A stretch of 64,000 bases of DNA from Mycobacteriales bacterium (GTDB taxonomy: Bacteria; Actinomycetota; Actinomycetes; Mycobacteriales; Mycobacteriaceae): the NCBI GenBank assembly GCA_012842085.1, contig DUTM01000005.1, positions 1-64,000 of the forward strand, given 5' to 3'. Shown here one piece after another: positions 47,072 to 58,796 of this stretch. How positions within the stretch are numbered: the stretch's first letter is position 1; every line of letters begins with the position of its first letter. The notes beneath the pieces are model-generated. The model was not told where the DNA came from. It searched no databases and saw nothing but the letters and a program-made list of their open reading frames with translations. The position numbers were made by a program, and so were the translations under genes.

Positions 47072-47138
47072 GTTTTCAGAATACCGGCATGCACCCCGTA
47101 AACACGTTTAATGCGGGGTGTTTTACAAGCTAACCGGG

Positions 47139-48647
47139 TTAGGAACAGATCTCGATAACGATCTCGCGGACCTTAGCAGCATCAGCTTGGCCACGGGTTG
47201 CCCGCATAACAGCACCAATGATGGCACCGGCCGCCTGCACTTTTCCACCGCGAATCTTCTCGACCACATCAGGCTGTTCAGCGAGTGCTTTTTCGACTTC
47301 TGCCCGCAGCGCAGAATCGTCGGAGACAACCGCTAAACCACGCTTCTCTACAACTTCGCTCGGCTCACCTTCGCCCGCCAGAACACCGTCAACAACTTGA
47401 CGTGCCAGCTTATTGGTGAGTTCTCCAGCTTCAGTCATCTCAATGACAGCAGCCACTTGGCTCGGGGTGATGTCCAGCTCTTCCAGCTCGACTTCTTCTT
47501 CACGCGCTTTCTGGGCCAGGTAGGACGTCCACCAGTTGCGAGCATCTGCGGCTGGGGCACCTGCTTTCACAGTGTCCTCAACCAAGTCGAGGGCACCCGC
47601 ATTCACCATGTCGCGGAGTTCCTCGTCGGAAAGCTCCCATTCTTCTTGCAGGCGTGCCCGGCGCACCCAGGGCAGCTCCGGCAAGGTGGCGCGGATCTCT
47701 TCCACTCGCTCCGGCGAGATAGCTACCGGGGCGAGGTCGGGGTCATTAAAGTACCGATAATCAGCAGCGGATTCCTTGGGTCGTCCAGCTGCGGTAGTAC
47801 CGGTGTCCTCCAAGAAGTGGCGGGTTTCCAGGGCTACTTCCCCACCCTGGTCCAGCACTGCTGCCTGGCGGCGCATTTCGTAATCCACCGCAATTTCGAT
47901 GGAGCTTAGCGCGTTGACGTTTTTGGTTTCGGTGCGCACGCCGAATTCTTCGGTTCCGTGGGGGCGGAGGGAAAGGTTGACGTCGGCACGCATTGATCCC
48001 TGCGCCATATTGACATCGGAGACCTTCAAAGACTTGAGAACGTCCCGCAGCGCAGTCACATAGGCGCGGGCAACCTCGGGGGCACGCTCCCCGGCACCTT
48101 CGATGGGTTTGGTAACAATCTCAATGAGCGGCACACCGGAGCGGTTCATGTCCAGCAGGGAGTGCGTAGCACCGGAGATACGGCCAGTGTCGCCACCAAT
48201 GTGGACCAGTTTGCTGGTGTCCTCTTCCATGTGGGCACGCTCAATGTCCACCCGCCAGGGAGTGCCATCTTCAAGCTCGAATTCCAGGTAGCCGTCGTAG
48301 GCGATGGGCTCATCGTATTGGCTGATCTGGTAGTTCTTGGGTTGGTCCGGGTAGAAATAGTTTTTCCGGGCAAAACGTGAATAGGGGGCAATGGAACAGT
48401 TGAGGGCGAGACCAATCTTCACCGCCCATTCCACTGCAGTCTTGTTCACTACGGGTAGCGCCCCGGGAAGTCCCATGCACACGGGACAGACGTGGGTGTT
48501 TGGTTCTGCCCCGAATTCGGTGGGGCAGCTGCAAAACATTTTTGTTTTTGTGGAGAGTTCGACGTGGACTTCCAGTCCCATCACTGGGTCGTATTTAGCG
48601 ACGACGTCGTCAAAATCCATAATGTCATCTACAAGGGCGCTAGTCAT
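47139..48647 (-). CDS. gatB: Aspartyl/glutamyl-tRNA amidotransferase subunit B
   Basis: GatCAB subunit that binds and positions mischarged tRNA. The 502-residue protein has [19 protein letters not shown] near 21-39, [10 protein letters not shown], a [16 protein letters not shown] motif near 105-120, [14 protein letters not shown], and a C-terminal helical/YqeY domain (about 390-500). The start codon has only weak AGGA. It is separated from gatA by pfkA, as in mycobacteria. Confidence 0.96.
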   Translation of the reverse strand: MTSALVDDIMDFDDVVAKYDPVMGLEVHVELSTKTKMFCSCPTEFGAEPNTHVCPVCMGLPGALPVVNKTAVEWAVKIGLALNCSIAPYSRFARKNYFYPDQPKNYQISQYDEPIAYDGYLEFELEDGTPWRVDIERAHMEEDTSKLVHIGGDTGRISGATHSLLDMNRSGVPLIEIVTKPIEGAGERAPEVARAYVTALRDVLKSLKVSDVNMAQGSMRADVNLSLRPHGTEEFGVRTETKNVNALSSIEIAVDYEMRRQAAVLDQGGEVALETRHFLEDTGTTAAGRPKESAADYRYFNDPDLAPVAISPERVEEIRATLPELPWVRRARLQEEWELSDEELRDMVNAGALDLVEDTVKAGAPAADARNWWTSYLAQKAREEEVELEELDITPSQVAAVIEMTEAGELTNKLARQVVDGVLAGEGEPSEVVEKRGLAVVSDDSALRAEVEKALAEQPDVVEKIRGGKVQAAGAIIGAVMRATRGQADAAKVREIVIEICS

Positions 48648-48680
48648 GGTTCCTAGTTTAGGTTAGTCGGGTTCACAATG

Positions 48681-48735
48681 CCGTATCGGCTCGATTTCTT
48701 GCGTCATATAATACGCACAAATCGAGCCGATACGG
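48681..48735 (-). terminator. Long hairpin between pfkA and gatB
   Basis: Arms 48681-48697 and 48719-48735 are perfectly complementary over 17 bp, with an inner GCGT/ACGC pair in the loop. It begins 40 bases after the pfkA stop. No T-run follows the stem, so it resembles the U-less hairpin after rplS. Confidence 0.75.
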
Positions 48736-48775
48736 ACTGCTTAACTAATAAAAATATGTTTGTTGGTGACGGAAA

Positions 48776-49813
48776 CTATCCGAAGAGTGCTTCCATCTCG
48801 GCGTAACGCTCGGGCGGTACCAGTTTGGTGTGGCCGACTGCTTCATCCAAAGTGATGAGCTCGATCTTGTCGCCGTGAAGCGCAACGACTTTACCGAAGT
48901 CTCCGTTGGCGACGGCGTGTACTGCGTTCACACCGAAGCGGGTTCCGAGAACACGGTCGAAGGCAGTCGGGGTGCCACCGCGTTGGATATGGCCCAAAAC
49001 AGTGGTGCGGACGTCGCGGCCGGTACGGTTCTTCAGCTCGTCTCCCAGCTGCTGGGCGACACCGGTGTAGATCTTGTGGCCGAACTCGTCGATTCCGCCG
49101 GAGCGGACATCCATGGTTCCTTCCTTCGGCATGGCGCCTTCTGCGACGACGCAAATACCGTAGGATTCGCCCATCTGGAACCGGCGTTCCATAACCTTCT
49201 CAATGTAGTTAACGTCGAAGGGAACCTCCGGGATAACCACCATGTGGGCGCCGCCTGCCATACCGGCGTGCAGGGCAATCCAGCCCGCGTTGCGTCCCAT
49301 CACCTCGACCAACATAATGCGCTGGTGCGATTCGGCAGTGGTGTGGAGGCGGTCAATAGCGTCGGTTGCAATGGATACTGCGGTGTCGAAACCGAAAGTG
49401 TAGTCGGTGTTGGCGACGTCATTGTCAATGGTCTTCGGGACACCCACGACATTAATGCCGTTTTCCATGAGCCACCGGGCGCCGCGCAGGGTGCCGTCAC
49501 CACCGATAGGGATGACTGCGTCGATCTCGTTGTCCGCGAGGGTTTCTTTGACGGAATCGAGTTGAGCTTCTAGGTCCCCCGTATTCATACGGCCGGTGCC
49601 CAGGATGGTGCCACCTTGGTTAAGAATTTTGTCGATGCGCTCGTTATCGTAAAGCTGCAGACGAAGGTTATTAACTAGGCCGTTCCAACCATCGTGGAAG
49701 CCCACCACGGTTGCGTCATAACAGCTATTGGCTGTTCGTACGATACCGCGGATAACTGCGTTTAATCCGGGGCAGTCGCCACCAGCGGTCACTACGCCAA
49801 TACGAAGAGTCAT
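48776..49813 (-). CDS. pfkA: 6-phosphofructokinase
   Basis: Phosphorylates fructose 6-phosphate in glycolysis. The 345-residue protein has [13 protein letters not shown] at 11-23, GGDGT at 104-108, PKTIDND at 126-132 and MGRNAGWIA. Gly107 favours ATP, while Lys127 is typical of pyrophosphate-using enzymes; this mixed pattern is common in actinobacterial PFKs, so phosphoryl donor cannot be settled from sequence. AAGGA lies eight bases before ATG 49813. It is between gatA and gatB with its own terminators. Confidence 0.95.
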   Translation of the reverse strand: MTLRIGVVTAGGDCPGLNAVIRGIVRTANSCYDATVVGFHDGWNGLVNNLRLQLYDNERIDKILNQGGTILGTGRMNTGDLEAQLDSVKETLADNEIDAVIPIGGDGTLRGARWLMENGINVVGVPKTIDNDVANTDYTFGFDTAVSIATDAIDRLHTTAESHQRIMLVEVMGRNAGWIALHAGMAGGAHMVVIPEVPFDVNYIEKVMERRFQMGESYGICVVAEGAMPKEGTMDVRSGGIDEFGHKIYTGVAQQLGDELKNRTGRDVRTTVLGHIQRGGTPTAFDRVLGTRFGVNAVHAVANGDFGKVVALHGDKIELITLDEAVGHTKLVPPERYAEMEALFG

Positions 49814-49935
49814 GTGACTAATCCTTCTCTTATTATCGCGTCTTCCCTCTCGGGAAAATATGTATCTCTAATAGACTTTACCTGCCAAGAAATATTTTAC
49901 TTAACCGATAAAGCAACAACTCGTTAAAAATAAAG

Positions 49936-49984
49936 AAACAACGTTCTCAGTTTCACCTACCAGGCTACGCTGAGAACGTTGTTT
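49936..49984 (-). terminator. Terminator after gatCA
   Basis: Arms AAACAACGTTCTCAG (49936-49950) and its complement (49970-49984) form 15 bp with a 19-base loop. The minus-strand tail is T-rich (GTTTCTTTATTTTT). It begins 18 bases after the gatA stop. Confidence 0.9.
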
Positions 49985-50002
49985 GTGCGGAAGAATTAGT
50001 GA

Positions 50003-51502
50003 TTACTTGAGCGGCCCGCGTGCCTTTTCAAACGCTGCGCCGACTTTGTAGAGGCGAGCGTCCTGCAAGCTGGGAGCAACAATCTGCAATCCGACCGGCA
50101 GCTTAGTATCACTTGCTAAACCAGCGGGAACAGACATGCCACAGTTACCTGCCATGTTGACGGGCAAGGTGTACAGGTCGAAAAGATACATCGCAACCGG
50201 ATCGTCGACCTTCTCCCCCAACTTGAACGCGGTTTGGGGAGTAGTGGGCGAGACCAGTACATCAGCTTTCTCAAAAGCCGCTTTCAGGTCGTCGACGATC
50301 AGACTACGTACCCGTTGTGCCTGGGTGTAGTAGGCATCGTAGTAGCCAGCAGAAAGTGCATAGGTACCGATGATGATGCGGCGCTTCACTTCCTTACCGA
50401 AGCCGGCTGCACGAGAGAGACCCATTACGTCATCTGCCGAATGGGTGCCGTCATCCCCCACCCGCAAGCCGTAGCGCATGGCATCGAAGCGAGCCAGGTT
50501 GGAGGACACCTCAGAAGGCATGATCAGGTAGTAGGCGGCCAGTGCGTAGGGGAAGCTCGGGCAGGTAATGTCCACAATCTCGGCGCCCTGCTCTTCCAGC
50601 AATGTCAGTGCATTCTGGAATGCCTCATTCACACCGTCTTGCAGGCCTTCCGCTTCCGTGAACTCCTTCACGACTCCGACGCGGACACCTTTCAAACCGT
50701 TTTCGAGACCGTCCCGAGCTGCCGCTGCCATATCCTCCAGCTCAACATCGAGGGAGGTGGAGTCTTTGTCGTCCTGCCCCACCATAATGTTGTGCAGCAT
50801 GGCGGCATCGAGAACCGTACGACCACAAGGTCCACCCTGGTCCAGGGAAGAAGCACAAGCTACCATGCCGTAGCGAGAAACTGTACCGTAGGTGGGTTTC
50901 ACGCCAACGGTGGCGGTCAGTGCGGCGGGTTGGCGAATAGAACCACCAGTGTCGGTACCAATGGCTAGCGGTGCTTCGTACGCGGCGAGTGCTGCGGCGG
51001 ATCCGCCTCCGGAGCCACCCGGGATGCGCTCCGTGTCCCACGGGTTCAAGGTCGGGCCGAAAGCAGAGTTTTCGGTGGAGGACCCCATAGCGAATTCATC
51101 CAAGTTGGTTTTACCCAGAATGGGAATACCGGCCTCGCGTAGTTTGCGGGTGACGGTGGCGTCATACTGGGGCACGTAATTCTCCAGCATCTTGGAGGCA
51201 CAAGTGGTGGGAGCATCTTTAGTAACAAAAACGTCCTTCAGCGCCACCGGGACACCAGCGAGTGGAGATGCCGGCTCTTTACCGGCGGCAATATCCGCAT
51301 CCACCTGGCGTGCAGTCTCTAGTGCGGCTTCCGCATTCACGTGGAGGAAAGCATTCAGCTCCCCATCAATCTCTGCGATGCGGTCCAAACAAGCTTGGGT
51401 GACAGCCTCGGCAGTAATTTCGCCGGCATGAATTTTCTCCGCCAAAGTTGCGGCGTCATGCTGCAGCAGGGAGTCTTCCGGAACATTTAGAAAGTTAGCC
51501 AT
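50003..51502 (-). CDS. gatA: Aspartyl/glutamyl-tRNA amidotransferase subunit A
   Basis: Amidase subunit that releases ammonia from glutamine for amidation of Glu-tRNA(Gln) or Asp-tRNA(Asn). The 499-residue protein has the Ser-cisSer-Lys site: Lys in [10 protein letters not shown] and the two serines in [10 protein letters not shown] and [14 protein letters not shown], plus [12 protein letters not shown]. It lies three bases after gatC. Confidence 0.96.
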   Translation of the reverse strand: MANFLNVPEDSLLQHDAATLAEKIHAGEITAEAVTQACLDRIAEIDGELNAFLHVNAEAALETARQVDADIAAGKEPASPLAGVPVALKDVFVTKDAPTTCASKMLENYVPQYDATVTRKLREAGIPILGKTNLDEFAMGSSTENSAFGPTLNPWDTERIPGGSGGGSAAALAAYEAPLAIGTDTGGSIRQPAALTATVGVKPTYGTVSRYGMVACASSLDQGGPCGRTVLDAAMLHNIMVGQDDKDSTSLDVELEDMAAAARDGLENGLKGVRVGVVKEFTEAEGLQDGVNEAFQNALTLLEEQGAEIVDITCPSFPYALAAYYLIMPSEVSSNLARFDAMRYGLRVGDDGTHSADDVMGLSRAAGFGKEVKRRIIIGTYALSAGYYDAYYTQAQRVRSLIVDDLKAAFEKADVLVSPTTPQTAFKLGEKVDDPVAMYLFDLYTLPVNMAGNCGMSVPAGLASDTKLPVGLQIVAPSLQDARLYKVGAAFEKARGPLK

Positions 51503-51505
51503 TGT

Positions 51506-51808
51506 TTACTCCCCACCTTCACCGAGAATCTGCGGAATGACGATGCGGCCATCCTCCACCTCAGGTGCCTGACTCAATACTTCTTCTTGGGTTAGGCAGG
51601 GCTCGATGACATCCTCATGCGCCACGTTACGAATAGCCACGGGGTGGCTCATCGGATCCACGCCCTCGGTGTCGAGGTCACGTACTGCAGTTACATAGGA
51701 CAGAATTTCTTTAATCTGCCCAGCCAGTTCGTCGAGCTCATCATCTGCCAAAGTCAAGCGGCTCAGCTTCGCCAGGTGAGCGACTTCATTACGGGTAATA
51801 CCGTCCAC
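51506..51808 (-). CDS. gatC: Aspartyl/glutamyl-tRNA amidotransferase subunit C
   Basis: Small stabilising subunit of GatCAB. I start at GTG 51808, with AAAGGTGA upstream, for 100 residues; the longer frame to 51844 adds an unconserved [12 protein letters not shown]. The body has [23 protein letters not shown] and ends with VPQILGEG-type sequence ([12 protein letters not shown]). It is three bases before gatA. Confidence 0.94.
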   Translation of the reverse strand: MDGITRNEVAHLAKLSRLTLADDELDELAGQIKEILSYVTAVRDLDTEGVDPMSHPVAIRNVAHEDVIEPCLTQEEVLSQAPEVEDGRIVIPQILGEGGE

Positions 51809-51905
51809 GGAGTCACCTTTCTTAAATATTCGTATGCTGAACATGCTACCGCGTCACTGCCCCGAAACTCATCTCGGTGTTTGCGGTTAGTAGCCAGTTT
51901 TTATC

Positions 51906-52415
51906 CTAAGTTGTGGGTACTGAGGGGCATTCCCAGACGTAAACAAAAACTTCCAGCCCCGGGACCGGCTCCCAAAAACGGCTCGGGTCGAGTTCAAAAC
52001 CACATTTTTCATAAATCCGGTGCGCCTCCACCATGTTTTTGCGGCTCGACAACACGACCCGATCAAAACCATTTTCTTGGGCTATTTTTTGCACTTCCCG
52101 GACCAGCATGGTTCCTACGCCATGTCTATGAAAACGCGGATCTACGGCCAGCATTCGCATTTCCAGCTCGCCGGCGGCCGCTAGATGCGCGAAGGCGTTG
52201 TCCTGGGTGGAGAGGTTGACGGCCCCGACAACCTGCCCCGCAGCTGTCTCCACCACAATGTTTGCGAATGCATCCTGAAAACGCGGACGCACATCTCGCA
52301 GGAGGTCAAAGTATCCAGATCCGGCTGGTTCGTAGGGAAGGTAGGCAGCGACGGTCAGCTCTCCCACCGTGGCTAAATCCGCCTCCCGGAGGTCCCGCAC
52401 AAGAAAGTCGGCCAC
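51906..52415 (-). CDS. GNAT-family N-acetyltransferase
   Basis: 169-residue acetyl-CoA-dependent acyltransferase with one GNAT domain. Motif A is LAVDPRFHRHGVGTMLV and motif B VLSSRKNMVEAHRIYEKCGF. The substrate cannot be inferred. Its start codon directly follows the ligA stop, so it is probably translated from the ligA transcript. It could be a protein, amine or antibiotic acetyltransferase; nothing local discriminates. Confidence 0.88.
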   Translation of the reverse strand: MADFLVRDLREADLATVGELTVAAYLPYEPAGSGYFDLLRDVRPRFQDAFANIVVETAAGQVVGAVNLSTQDNAFAHLAAAGELEMRMLAVDPRFHRHGVGTMLVREVQKIAQENGFDRVVLSSRKNMVEAHRIYEKCGFELDPSRFWEPVPGLEVFVYVWECPSVPTT

Positions 52416-54626
<2,211 letters not shown>

Positions 54627-54731
54627 CTATCCTTTAAGTGCCACAGTTCGCCGGATTTGTTACCTGGAACGAGTAGCCTGGAAAACGTTACATTAGTAGT
54701 CCAGCACTCTGGGCTTTACGAAGGATCGCGC

Positions 54732-55415
54732 GTGACCCATCAACCATTTGATCCCCACTACGTCTGTTCCTTTGATTTGGAAACAACGGGACCGAACCCT
54801 CGCACCGCCCGGATCGTGACATCGTCGTGTCTAGATATAGACGGCGACACAGTTGCTGCCCATAATTGGCTAGCTAATCCCGGCATCGATATTCCTGCTG
54901 GCGCCACGGCAGTACATGGCATTACTACGGAACATGCCGTGAAGCATGGGGAACCCCACTCGGAAGTAGTCGCAGCCACCATCGATCACATCTACGAATG
55001 TTGGGCCGCAGGTCGGGCACTTATCGTCTATAACGCCAATTTTGATCTCACAATTTTGCAGCATTGGGAGCCCTCTTTCGAAGTCCGAGGGTTGGTGTTT
55101 GATCCTTTTGTGGTGGACCGCGCAATGGATCCTTATCGTCGCGGAAAACGCACCTTAAGCAATGTCTGTGCCCACTATGCGGTGCAACTAGACAATGCCC
55201 ACCAGTCTGCTGATGATGCCTGGGCGGCCTCCCAGGTGGCGCTCAAACTCACCGAAAAATATCCGGAGCTACTCGACAAAAGTTCCGACGAACTTATGGC
55301 GCTCCAGACCCAGTGGCATAAGAAAAAACAGGAGTCTTTCCGGGAATGGCTCACCAGCCAGGGAAGAGACGCCTCCACTGTGGAATCAGACTGGCCGCTG
55401 CTGAGTCTTAGTTAG
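54732..55415 (+). CDS. DnaQ-like 3'-5' exonuclease
   Basis: DEDDh-family exonuclease related to the DNA polymerase III epsilon subunit. I choose GTG 54732 with AAGGA seven bases upstream, giving 227 residues; the open frame continues upstream over ligA but without homology. Catalytic acids are in CSFDLETTG (near 13-21), NANFD (near 103-107) and the His-Asp pair in AHQSADDAW. About 25 C-terminal residues carry a basic/Trp-rich end. It is divergent from ligA and overlaps the MetE-like gene tail by eight bases. It may act in proofreading or RNA/DNA repair. Confidence 0.87.
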   Translation: MTHQPFDPHYVCSFDLETTGPNPRTARIVTSSCLDIDGDTVAAHNWLANPGIDIPAGATAVHGITTEHAVKHGEPHSEVVAATIDHIYECWAAGRALIVYNANFDLTILQHWEPSFEVRGLVFDPFVVDRAMDPYRRGKRTLSNVCAHYAVQLDNAHQSADDAWAASQVALKLTEKYPELLDKSSDELMALQTQWHKKKQESFREWLTSQGRDASTVESDWPLLSLS

Positions 55416-56442
55416 CGTTCCATTCATTCACAATAATCTCTGGATACTGCCCTAATTCACGCAGGTGCAGCTGTGCATCAGAGACAGTCTTTGCCGACAA
55501 ATCTCGGGTCGAGTGCAGTCCCGGAATAGCACCGACGTGCGGCGAAACTCCCAGCTGTTGCAGGGTCAGCGCAAGGCTATGCGCACGCTCCGCTACTGTT
55601 GCGACGGCACCGCCGGCAATAGCGCTAAGTTCGAGTGCTCTCCCCCAGGCGTCGAGCCGCTCCCCCAAACAATCAATAGCGCGGGTAGGCCACTGTGAAA
55701 ATCCCTCCACATTGAGGGATACTCGCAGTTTTTCTTGGGACACCAGGACGGAGTCCAAGGCCGTACTGTAGGTCGTCCAATCGCAGTGGGAGGCAGGAAA
55801 CCGGACTATCAGACAGTTGTCGTCACCGCCGCTGTAGGAGCCTGCTTGCGCAATACTTTCCCACTGTTCAACCACCAGTTCCGGATTGGGTGGGGGAATC
55901 TCTTCAAACTTATGTGCACCTTTTTGTTGGCCGGCGAATGTAGCTCCGGCAGCAGATTCATCAAGTACCACGATGGGTGTGCGCTGTGTTTCTTTCTTGA
56001 TGAGTGCAGATAAGCGATCCACAGCACCACTGAGTTCGGACACCAGATGGCGCACCGCCCCCGGATCCGTCACCGCCCAATGCCCATTGGGCAATTCCAC
56101 CGTTGATGCGATGGCATAGGGGCCGGGGAAACAGACCATAAGTGGCCCTTCCCCAACGTGGTGGTCGTCGAGGCTGGCCAGAAACGTGTCCCAGTCGCGT
56201 TTCCAGGTGTCCTCGATGCTGTGTGAGAAGTGGCTGGTGCGCATGTGCATTTCGAGCGTACGTAGGCCGGAAGACCAATGAATCTCATCAAACAGCGCGG
56301 ACACTTGTGCGGTGGCGGAAGCTGCGGGGCCTCGGTTCGACAATGTTGGGTAAAAAAGATGCGGCTCAAATTCGCCGACAATAACGTTTAACGCCTCTGC
56401 GAAGTTCTCCCCGGGGAAAGTTCCCGCTGCCCGTACCGCCAT
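55408..56442 (-). CDS. Cobalamin-independent methionine synthase-like protein
   Basis: UROD/MetE-like TIM-barrel protein of 344 residues; start ATG 56442 (MAVRAAGTFPG), two bases after the mnmA stop. It resembles the C-terminal domain of MetE and the Rv3015c-type proteins of mycobacteria. The classic zinc motif (HxC ... C) is not clear: I see SHCDW near 240 but no obvious HxC. Methionine synthase activity is therefore doubtful. The upstream frame to 56649 is merely antisense to mnmA. Position mnmA-this gene-exonuclease resembles the ligA-side locus of relatives. Confidence 0.72.
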   Translation of the reverse strand: MAVRAAGTFPGENFAEALNVIVGEFEPHLFYPTLSNRGPAASATAQVSALFDEIHWSSGLRTLEMHMRTSHFSHSIEDTWKRDWDTFLASLDDHHVGEGPLMVCFPGPYAIASTVELPNGHWAVTDPGAVRHLVSELSGAVDRLSALIKKETQRTPIVVLDESAAGATFAGQQKGAHKFEEIPPPNPELVVEQWESIAQAGSYSGGDDNCLIVRFPASHCDWTTYSTALDSVLVSQEKLRVSLNVEGFSQWPTRAIDCLGERLDAWGRALELSAIAGGAVATVAERAHSLALTLQQLGVSPHVGAIPGLHSTRDLSAKTVSDAQLHLRELGQYPEIIVNEWNAN

Positions 56443-56444
56443 TG

Positions 56445-57557
56445 TTAGTTCTCCGAGGAAACAGCAGTGTGGTGGATGACGGCAGATCCAACCACGATAT
56501 CGCCAGCTGGGTCGGGGCGGTAGAGCATAGCTGTCTGGCCGCACGCCACCCCATATATGGGTTCGTCGGTGTGGATCGTGACTTTGTCGGCGCTTGCCTG
56601 AATGGTGCACGGAATGGGGCGCGCATGGGCTCGCACTTGCACTTCGCAACGCAGTTCGAGGGTTTCCCCAGCCTCCGTAGCCGCCACGATGTCCGGATCC
56701 AGCCAGTTAGGTGGCCACGCCTCCATGTAGGAAATTTGCAGCATCTCCCGAGGACCAATGAAAACAGTATTCGTGGACTCGTCGATTCGAACCACATAGC
56801 GTGGTTTTCCATCCGGTCCGGGGCCACCCACGCCGAGGCCTTTTCGCTGGCCGATAGTAAAACCGTAAGTGCCGTTATGCTGGGCGACTACTTCCCCCGA
56901 CTCCAAATCCACTACCGGGCCTTTCCGGGTGCCGATGCGGAGCTGCAAAAACTGACGTGTGTCCCCATCCGGTATGAAACAGATGTCCGTCGAATCCGGT
57001 TTGTGGGCGACACTAAAACCCCGTTCTTCGGCTTCCTTGCGGATGTCAGCTTTGTGGGTATCACCGCAGGGAAAAATAGAGTGATCCAGCTGGTGCTGAG
57101 TCAATATTCCAAGCACGTAGGACTGGTCTTTTAGGGGATCCACCGCCCGGCGCAGCTGGCCGTTATCTAGTTGTGCATAGTGTCCGGTGGCGACTGCGTC
57201 GTAGCCTAGCGAAAGCCCTTTTTCGAGGAGGGCTTCAAACTTGATGGTGGCGTTGCAGCGCAGACACGGGTTGGGGGTTTCCCCGTGCTGGTAGGTGTCT
57301 ACAAAGTAGTCCACAACGCGTTCTTGAAACTGGTCAGAAAAGTCCCAAATTTCGAAGGGGATTCCCAGCTTCTGTGCCACGTGTTCCGCGTCTGCGGCGT
57401 CGGTGGGTGAACAGCAGCCCCGTGACCCGGGCACGGGGTTAATTGTTTGCGGCGAAAGCGCCAAGTGGATTCCCACAACCTCATGACCGGCGTCAACAAG
57501 GCGTGCTGCAGCGACTGAGGAGTCGACTCCTCCAGAAAGTGCCGCAAGAATTCTCAT
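56445..57557 (-). CDS. mnmA: tRNA-specific 2-thiouridylase MnmA
   Basis: Adds sulfur to U34 of Lys, Glu and Gln tRNAs. The 370-residue protein has the ATP-binding PP-loop ALSGGVDSSVAA near 6-17, the first catalytic Cys region NPCLRCNATIKF near 98-109, and the second Cys in DSTDICFIPDG near 195. It follows iscS by 27 bases; IscS could supply the sulfur directly. tRNA-Glu and tRNA-Gln elsewhere in the window are its likely substrates. Confidence 0.95.
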   Translation of the reverse strand: MRILAALSGGVDSSVAAARLVDAGHEVVGIHLALSPQTINPVPGSRGCCSPTDAADAEHVAQKLGIPFEIWDFSDQFQERVVDYFVDTYQHGETPNPCLRCNATIKFEALLEKGLSLGYDAVATGHYAQLDNGQLRRAVDPLKDQSYVLGILTQHQLDHSIFPCGDTHKADIRKEAEERGFSVAHKPDSTDICFIPDGDTRQFLQLRIGTRKGPVVDLESGEVVAQHNGTYGFTIGQRKGLGVGGPGPDGKPRYVVRIDESTNTVFIGPREMLQISYMEAWPPNWLDPDIVAATEAGETLELRCEVQVRAHARPIPCTIQASADKVTIHTDEPIYGVACGQTAMLYRPDPAGDIVVGSAVIHHTAVSSEN

Positions 57558-57584
57558 GCTGCCAGTTTATGCAGGTAACGGCAG

Positions 57585-58784
57585 CTAGTCCAAGCTAGCG
57601 CGGTGTGCCCGCTCCACCACCTGCGGGAGCACTCCCAGAAATGCGTCAATGTTTTCTTCGCTGGTGGTGTAACCCATACTGAGGCGAATGGTGCTGCGGG
57701 CTTGCTGCTCTGACATACCAGTAGCGAGGAGAATGTCGCTAGGTTCAGCTACTCCTTCTGTACAGGCGGATCCCATGGAGACGCTAATGTCTTTCCCGTC
57801 GAGGAACATCACCAGGCCGTCACCGTCACACCCGGGGAAAGAAACGCTAACGATATTGGGGAGGACGGTCCGCGTATCGTTTTGTTCGGTTTCTGCCGGC
57901 CCGTTGACGACAGCTTGCGGAACAATTGCGTGGATTCCCGAAATAAGTTTGCGGCGCAGTTCAGCCAGGCGTTTTTCTTCTGCCTGCTGGTTGTCTACTG
58001 CTTCCCGTAATGCTGCGGTCATACCTAAAACACCCAACAGATTTTGTGTTCCGGGGCGTAGTTCGCGCTCCTGGGAGCCCCCTTTGAAGGGTGCCACGAG
58101 GGGTGCCCCGCGGCGGGCGAGCAAGATTCCGATACCGGTGGGGCCTCCGAATTTTTGGGAGGCGAAGGACATGGTGGTGAATCCTGGGTGGGCGAATGAT
58201 ACCGGGATGTGCCCCAGGGCCTGCACGGCATCAATGTGGAAAGGTATGCCTTTTTCGGCGGTGAGCTCCGCGATGCGCTGAATGGGTTGGATGCTGCCGA
58301 TTTCGTTATTCGCGTGGTGGACCGCAACAACTAAAGGATCCTGCCCAGTGTCTAAAGACTCCTGCAGGGCATCCATGTGGATCATCCCGGTGTCAGATAC
58401 AGGGAGCTTTTCAACTGTTCTGCTGCTGGTGGCGGCAATGTGTGCGGCGGTCTCGGTCACTGAAGGATGCTCAATGCTGCTGATGAGGATACGCTGCTGG
58501 GATCGTGCCAGCGCAGTGCCCTGGAGGGCAATATTGTTGGCTTCTGTTCCGGACCCCACGAAAATGACTTCCGTGGGGAGTGCGTGGAGCAGTTCTGCGA
58601 TTTCTTCTCGGCATTCCTCTAGGTGGCAGCGGGCGCGGCGGCCTACCGAATGGACGCTAAAAGGGTTCCCCAAATCATGCGCCATGCCCACCATTGCTTC
58701 TACTGCAGCGGGGCGCAGAGGGCTGATTGCTGCATGATCCAAATAGTGCAGATCGGCAATGGGTTCGGGGGCTTCACACAGCAT
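57585..58784 (-). CDS. iscS: Cysteine desulfurase, IscS/NifS type
   Basis: PLP-dependent enzyme that moves sulfur from cysteine to acceptor proteins. The 399-residue protein has YLDHAAISP near 14-22, His106 in SSIEHPSV, the PLP Lys211 and the sulfur-carrying Cys341 in SMGSACTEG. The residue before Lys211 is Gln (SQKFGGP), where almost all relatives have His (GHK). Activity is still likely. It lies between mnmA and etfA, as in mycobacteria (Rv3025c). Confidence 0.92.
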   Translation of the reverse strand: MLCEAPEPIADLHYLDHAAISPLRPAAVEAMVGMAHDLGNPFSVHSVGRRARCHLEECREEIAELLHALPTEVIFVGSGTEANNIALQGTALARSQQRILISSIEHPSVTETAAHIAATSSRTVEKLPVSDTGMIHMDALQESLDTGQDPLVVAVHHANNEIGSIQPIQRIAELTAEKGIPFHIDAVQALGHIPVSFAHPGFTTMSFASQKFGGPTGIGILLARRGAPLVAPFKGGSQERELRPGTQNLLGVLGMTAALREAVDNQQAEEKRLAELRRKLISGIHAIVPQAVVNGPAETEQNDTRTVLPNIVSVSFPGCDGDGLVMFLDGKDISVSMGSACTEGVAEPSDILLATGMSEQQARSTIRLSMGYTTSEENIDAFLGVLPQVVERAHRASLD

Positions 58785-58796
58785 GAGTGGGTGGTC

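Noticed and set aside
48698-48718. TATAAT/TATTAT sequences in the loop of the pfkA-gatB hairpin as a gatB promoter
   Set aside because: No -35 is present at a suitable distance and the sequence is part of a palindrome, so it is likely chance.
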